Below are positions 4,841 through 8,212 of a DNA stretch of 8,212 nucleotides, in pieces (within the stretch, counting starts at the first letter, position 1; each line of letters begins with the position of its first letter). The DNA lies in assembly GCA_937900215.1 (NCBI GenBank), contig CALCFH010000018.1, positions 1 through 8,212 on the forward strand, read 5' to 3'. The notes beneath the pieces are model-generated. The model saw nothing but the letters and a program-made list of their open reading frames with translations, was not told where the DNA came from and did not search any database. The stretch is from an uncultured Cryomorphaceae bacterium (GTDB taxonomy: Bacteria > Bacteroidota > Bacteroidia > Flavobacteriales > Schleiferiaceae). The translations under genes and the position numbers were made by a program.

Positions 4841-6535
4841 ATGGATAAAAGACAAAAACCAGATGCCAATCGCAGCGGTGGCAAGCGGTTTACAAAGGGC
4901 CCCGGCCAAGGTCGGGAAGGAGGAGACAATTCTTCTCAGAGAAAATCATCATTCAACAAAGATCAGAACAGTTCTTTTAAGTCAAGCCGTGAGGGTTCGC
5001 ATGAAAGAGAGGAGAGAAAATCTTTTCCTCCCAAACGATTTCCCTCAAACAATAACGGAGGAGGCGAGAGGTCGAAAGACGGAATCTACGCTCCAAAAGA
5101 GTATAAGTCTATGCGTCGCGAAGGGGGAAGCTATCGTCCGAAAGACGACAATAGAGCTCCAGGTTCCGATCGTCCAAATAGAGAAGACCGACCCAGAAGA
5201 GAAGGCGGTGATTTTAAATCACAAGAGAGAGGTTCGTTCAACAGAGGCGGAAGTTCAGACCGACCCAGAAGAGAAGGCGGAGAGTACAAGCCTCGGGAAG
5301 GAGGTTCGTTCAACAGAGGCGGAAGTTCAGATAGACCTAGCAGAGAAGGCGGAGATTATAAGCCTCGGGAAGGAGGTTCGTTCAACAGAGGCGAAAGTTC
5401 AGATCGACCCAGAAGAGAAGGCGGAGATTACAAGCCTCGGGAAGGAGGTTCGTTCAACAGAGGCGAAAGTTCAGATAGACCTAGCAGAGAAGGCGCAGAG
5501 TACAAGCCTCGGGAAGGAGGTTCGTTCAACAGAGGCGGAAGTTCAGATAGACCCAGAGGAGAAGGCGGAGATTACAAGCCTCGGGAAGGAGGTTCGTTCA
5601 ACAGAGGCGGAAGTTCAGACCGACCCAGAAGAGAGGGAGACGGTCGTTATCCTAAGAGAGAAGGGCAAGACAGTAGAGCTGGCTCCAACTCCTTTAATAG
5701 AGATTCAGACAGCAGACCTTTTGCAAAAAGAGAAGGTTCGGAGCGCAAATCCTTTGGTTCGCCCATTCGAAAATTCGATTCTAAGCCTTCTGCATCGAAA
5801 GCCAATCCCAAAGGCGATCGTTCGGCAGATGGAATGCGCTTGAATAGATTCTTAGCTCATGCCGGTATCTGTTCTCGTCGCGAAGCCGATGTCTTTATTA
5901 GTGCCGGATTGGTGAAGGTCAATAACAAGGTTGTTACGGAAATGGGCCACATAGTGGGCCAGATGGATGAAGTGAGATACAATGATTCCATCATCAAATC
6001 GGAGAAAAAAGTATACATACTGCTAAACAAACCCAAAGGTTTTATTACCACCTCAGACGATCCGAAGGCAAGAAAAACGGTAATGGATCTTATCGCTGGA
6101 GCCTGCAAAGAGCGCGTCTACCCAATTGGAAGGTTGGATAGAGCCACAACAGGCGTTCTCTTGTTTACCAACGATGGCGATATGACAGATAAGTTATTGC
6201 ATCCGTCTAAAGGAGCTCAGAAAATCTACGAAGTGGTGTTAGACAAAGTACTGAGTCGTGGTGATCTTCAGAAAATAGCCGATGGCATTACACTTGAAGA
6301 CGGTGTGGCTCAAGTAGATGGAGTGTCGTACGTAGACGACAAAGACAAGAAGCACATTGGAATTGACATTCACATAGGCAAAAACCGAATTGTTCGAAGA
6401 ATTTTTGAAAGTTTGGGATATGAAGTGGTGAAATTGGATAGAGTATTCTTTGCAGGCTTAACAAAAAAGCGATTGGAAAGAGGGCATTGGCGCTTTTTGA
6501 CCGATAAAGAAGTGAACTTCCTAAGAATGCGCTAA
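4841..6535 (+). CDS. rluB: rRNA pseudouridine synthase (RsuA/RluB family) with long repeat-rich N-terminal extension
   Basis: This 564-residue protein has two very different halves. Residues 1 to about 331 are a low-complexity, highly charged Gly/Arg/Ser/Asp/Glu-rich extension with six 24-residue repeats (residues 121-264; unit like EGGDYKPREGGSFNRGGSSD). It is probably disordered and may bind RNA. From Met332 the protein is a standard RsuA/RluB enzyme of about 233 residues. It has an S4 RNA-binding domain (MRLNRFLAHAGICSRREAD), the strand VYILLNKPKGFITT, and the catalytic motif GRLDRATTGVLLFTNDGD with Asp433 as nucleophile. The C-terminal part carries GKNRIVRRIFESLGYEV and VFFAGL. The enzyme converts a uridine in rRNA to pseudouridine. 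RluB (23S, near the peptidyl-transferase region) is the best guess, and the exact site is inferred. The start ATG 4841 directly follows a perfect -7 box. Confidence 0.92.
   Translation: MDKRQKPDANRSGGKRFTKGPGQGREGGDNSSQRKSSFNKDQNSSFKSSREGSHEREERKSFPPKRFPSNNNGGGERSKDGIYAPKEYKSMRREGGSYRPKDDNRAPGSDRPNREDRPRREGGDFKSQERGSFNRGGSSDRPRREGGEYKPREGGSFNRGGSSDRPSREGGDYKPREGGSFNRGESSDRPRREGGDYKPREGGSFNRGESSDRPSREGAEYKPREGGSFNRGGSSDRPRGEGGDYKPREGGSFNRGGSSDRPRREGDGRYPKREGQDSRAGSNSFNRDSDSRPFAKREGSERKSFGSPIRKFDSKPSASKANPKGDRSADGMRLNRFLAHAGICSRREADVFISAGLVKVNNKVVTEMGHIVGQMDEVRYNDSIIKSEKKVYILLNKPKGFITTSDDPKARKTVMDLIAGACKERVYPIGRLDRATTGVLLFTNDGDMTDKLLHPSKGAQKIYEVVLDKVLSRGDLQKIADGITLEDGVAQVDGVSYVDDKDKKHIGIDIHIGKNRIVRRIFESLGYEVVKLDRVFFAGLTKKRLERGHWRFLTDKEVNFLRMR
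5201..5632 (+). repeat. Six tandem 72-bp in-frame repeats coding for 24-residue units
   Basis: Six units of exactly 72 bp start at 5201, 5273, 5345, 5417, 5489 and 5561. The protein unit is roughly EGG(D/E)YKPREGGSFNRG, then (G/E)SSDRP(R/S)R. Units 2-6 are nearly identical at DNA level; units 2 and 4, for example, differ at only two bases. Unit 1 has a diverged first half (DFKSQER). The unit endings alternate PRR, PSR, PRR, PSR, PRG, PRR. The 42-base second halves of unit 1 (5231-5272) and unit 6 (5591-5632) are identical, and a 15-base copy of the unit end also precedes unit 1 (5186-5200). Because 72 is a multiple of three, gain or loss of units keeps the frame. Confidence 0.97.
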
Positions 6536-6562
6536 AGAGCACTAAAACAGATTTTTAATATC

Positions 6563-6570
6563 TGCGTTTG
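6563..6570 (+). promoter_or_regulatory. Weak candidate -7 box before the AsmA-like gene
   Basis: TGCGTTTG matches TAnnTTTG at all but the second base and lies 6 bases before the ATG at 6577, a spacing like that of the strong box before the pseudouridine synthase gene. No -33 element is clear. The 41-base gap before this gene shows no terminator, so readthrough from the upstream gene is equally possible. Confidence 0.22.
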
Positions 6571-6576
6571 CATACT

Positions 6577-8212
6577 ATGAAACGCCTCCTGAAAATTTTG
6601 GGTTCGACCATCTTAGTGCTGCTTTTTCTTTCTTCCGGCATTGCAGGTTTAGCTTGGTGGAAGAAAGAAAGCATTTTGAGGGTGATGGTCGACGAGCTCA
6701 ATAAAAACCTCTTGGTTCCTGTTGAGGTAGCTGAAATGGAGCTGAGTTTAGATCACTTTCCTTCGGTGGCCATTCGATTTCATAAGCTCTTTATCGCCGA
6801 TCCAAAACAAAAAGGGGATACCCTCGTTTTTTTGGAAAAGTTAGACGTTGCTTCAAATCTTCAAAATTGGATTCATGGCAACTATAAAATCAATAATCTA
6901 TACGCCCAATCGGGAAGAATAGAAATACGCCAGTATGCAGACGAAACATGGAATTTTCAATCTGTCTACACTCCATCCGCCGAGAATTCAAACCGAAACA
7001 TTGAACTGAAAGGATTAAGGGCAGATCAAATACAGCTTTATTACTTCCAACCAAAAGAGAAGCAGAAATTACAAAGCTATCTGTCGTCTGTTGACCTTCA
7101 AGGCGATTTATCGAATTTTCAAGATTTGCAAATAAAAGCAGAGCATTCGGCCTTTGAGTTTTGGCTCAAGGATATGAAAATTGAAACAACAGAAGGTAGA
7201 ATACAATTACAACAGAAGCAAGATCTCTGGTCTGGAAGTTGGTCGCATACGTATGGAGAGCTCAACTTTGATGAAAAAGAAAAACACTGGGACTTTACAG
7301 CTGAAACCCAAGATATACTGCGTCTAGCTTCTTGGGTTAATGCAGAAATCCCCAAAGAATTGCAGCTTTTAAACGGAAGTTGGCAGGCTTCGGGAATATG
7401 GCAGAAAGCAAGCAATGAAGCCGAGATAGAATGGATAGGTAAAAGAATAGAGGCAGAATGGAGCGGCTATCCAAGACTTCAGATGGAATTGGCGGGTAGT
7501 TGGCAAATGGATGGAGATTCCTCCTCTTTAGAGGTCAAAACGATGGAGGCCAGAGCGGAGCAAATGAAGCTGACAGCCAAGGGCCATATGCGCTTAGACG
7601 GAAAGAAAAGCGGAAATTTCCAGGCTAATTTGGATATCAACGATCTAAAAGAATTTTCAGCCTATGCCGACTCACTTCCATCTAACTTAGTCGGAAAACT
7701 CAATGCTACACTGAGCTATAAAGGCGCTCTAGTAAAGGAATCCATTTTAAAGTCTCTTTTAGCAGAGATAGAAATAGATGGAGTAGGCTTCGATTACGAC
7801 CGAATGGAAATTCGAAAAGCAAAGGGCACGGTATCTAGGAAGGGAAACCATTGGCAGATTGAGAACCTCTTGCTTTTGTTAAATCAACAAGAGGTGTTTG
7901 CAAATGGAGAAATTTTATGGACTACTGAACAAGATTATGTTCCCTCCGCCCAGCTTAAAATTAGAATGCGCTCTTTGGATCTATCTAAATGGAAGAATGG
8001 ATCGGAATCGTCTGCTTTTGAATTACCCAATGTAGAGATGGATGTGGTATTGGATGCCACCGATTTTAAAATGAATACCCTGCGCTTGAATCAACTAAAA
8101 CTGAGTTTCAAGAGCGATAAGAATGGGGTGGTGGTAGATAAGTTATTTGCAGAAGGCCTGGGTGGCGAATTGAGAGGAGAATTGAGCTTTTTGAAGATCA
8201 GTGAGAAATACC
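6577..8212 (+). CDS. AsmA-like membrane-anchored envelope protein (3' truncated)
   Basis: The frame is open from ATG 6577 to the window end, giving the first 545 residues with no stop. Residues about 4-28 form one hydrophobic segment (LLKILGSTILVLLFLSSGIA) preceded by Lys/Arg and followed by WWKKES. This is an N-terminal anchor placing the rest in the periplasm. Next comes an AsmA-type start: ILRVMVDELNKNLLVPVEV, then MELSLDHFPSVAIRFHKLFI and a LxNLYAQSGRIEI-like strand. Long beta-strand-rich sequence follows. Near the end, VEMDVVLDATDFKMNTLRLN and GLGGELRGELSF (485-537) resemble the conserved C-terminal AsmA region (a GG-x-L-x-G strand). Relatives bridge the inner and outer membranes and affect lipid transport and outer-membrane assembly; the role here is inferred from the fold. 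Nine tryptophans fall within residues 218-309. The gene starts 41 bases after rluB on the same strand. Confidence 0.82.
   Translation, partial: MKRLLKILGSTILVLLFLSSGIAGLAWWKKESILRVMVDELNKNLLVPVEVAEMELSLDHFPSVAIRFHKLFIADPKQKGDTLVFLEKLDVASNLQNWIHGNYKINNLYAQSGRIEIRQYADETWNFQSVYTPSAENSNRNIELKGLRADQIQLYYFQPKEKQKLQSYLSSVDLQGDLSNFQDLQIKAEHSAFEFWLKDMKIETTEGRIQLQQKQDLWSGSWSHTYGELNFDEKEKHWDFTAETQDILRLASWVNAEIPKELQLLNGSWQASGIWQKASNEAEIEWIGKRIEAEWSGYPRLQMELAGSWQMDGDSSSLEVKTMEARAEQMKLTAKGHMRLDGKKSGNFQANLDINDLKEFSAYADSLPSNLVGKLNATLSYKGALVKESILKSLLAEIEIDGVGFDYDRMEIRKAKGTVSRKGNHWQIENLLLLLNQQEVFANGEILWTTEQDYVPSAQLKIRMRSLDLSKWKNGSESSAFELPNVEMDVVLDATDFKMNTLRLNQLKLSFKSDKNGVVVDKLFAEGLGGELRGELSFLKISEKY

Noticed and set aside
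5201..5632. The regular repeats could suggest a CRISPR array.
   Set aside because: Units are directly adjacent with no unique spacers, and they code in frame for protein.
4833..5843. A 336-codon open frame overlapping the pseudouridine synthase gene in another plus frame, with repeated SLGKEVRSTEAEVQ-like units.
   Set aside because: It starts at a TTG and stays open mainly because the 72-bp repeat is a multiple of three and lacks stops in this frame. Its repeats are the shadow of the real reading, which carries the conserved S4 and catalytic domains.

Overview
The window looks like ordinary chromosomal DNA from a member of the Bacteroidota, probably a Flavobacteriales-type marine or aquatic lineage. 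Three things support this. Perfect Bacteroidota -7 promoter boxes (TAnnTTTG) lie just upstream of two genes, and no convincing Shine-Dalgarno sequences are seen. The methionyl-tRNA synthetase carries the KISTS form of the KMSKS loop. The pseudouridine synthase has the long Gly/Arg/Ser-rich N-terminal extension often seen in this phylum. The placement is inferred from these features, not from a database search.

Layout. Bases 1-75 are the last codons of an unidentified plus-strand gene. Bases 76-351 hold no intact gene, but they contain protein-like fragments in two frames, the second ending in an ATGA overlap with the next gene. Two small plus-strand enzymes follow: an OsmC-family thiol peroxidase (352-765) and a VOC/glyoxalase-fold protein (830-1201). 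Bases 1202-1475 contain a possible terminator hairpin and, on the minus strand, what looks like the decayed tail of an NTF2/SnoaL-like protein. metG (methionyl-tRNA synthetase) occupies 1476-3518 on the minus strand. It is divergent from ldcA (LD-carboxypeptidase, 3555-4454, plus), and only 36 bases separate the two starts, so their promoters must overlap each other and the coding ends. ldcA overlaps yraN (4447-4800) by 8 bases.

A separate Bacteroidota promoter then drives an RluB/RsuA-type rRNA pseudouridine synthase (4841-6535). Its roughly 330-residue N-terminal extension contains six tandem 72-bp (24-residue) repeats. The last gene (6577 to the window end, 3' end missing) encodes a membrane-anchored AsmA-like protein.

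Functionally these are housekeeping and envelope genes: translation (metG, rluB), peptidoglycan recycling (ldcA), envelope biogenesis (AsmA-like) and detoxification (OsmC, VOC). There is no mobile element, CRISPR array, RNA gene or defence cassette. I found no convincing new biological system. The points most worth a second look are the repeat array in the pseudouridine synthase, the compact divergent promoter region, the two candidate gene remnants, the VOC protein lacking usual metal ligands, and the tryptophan-rich stretch of the AsmA-like protein.
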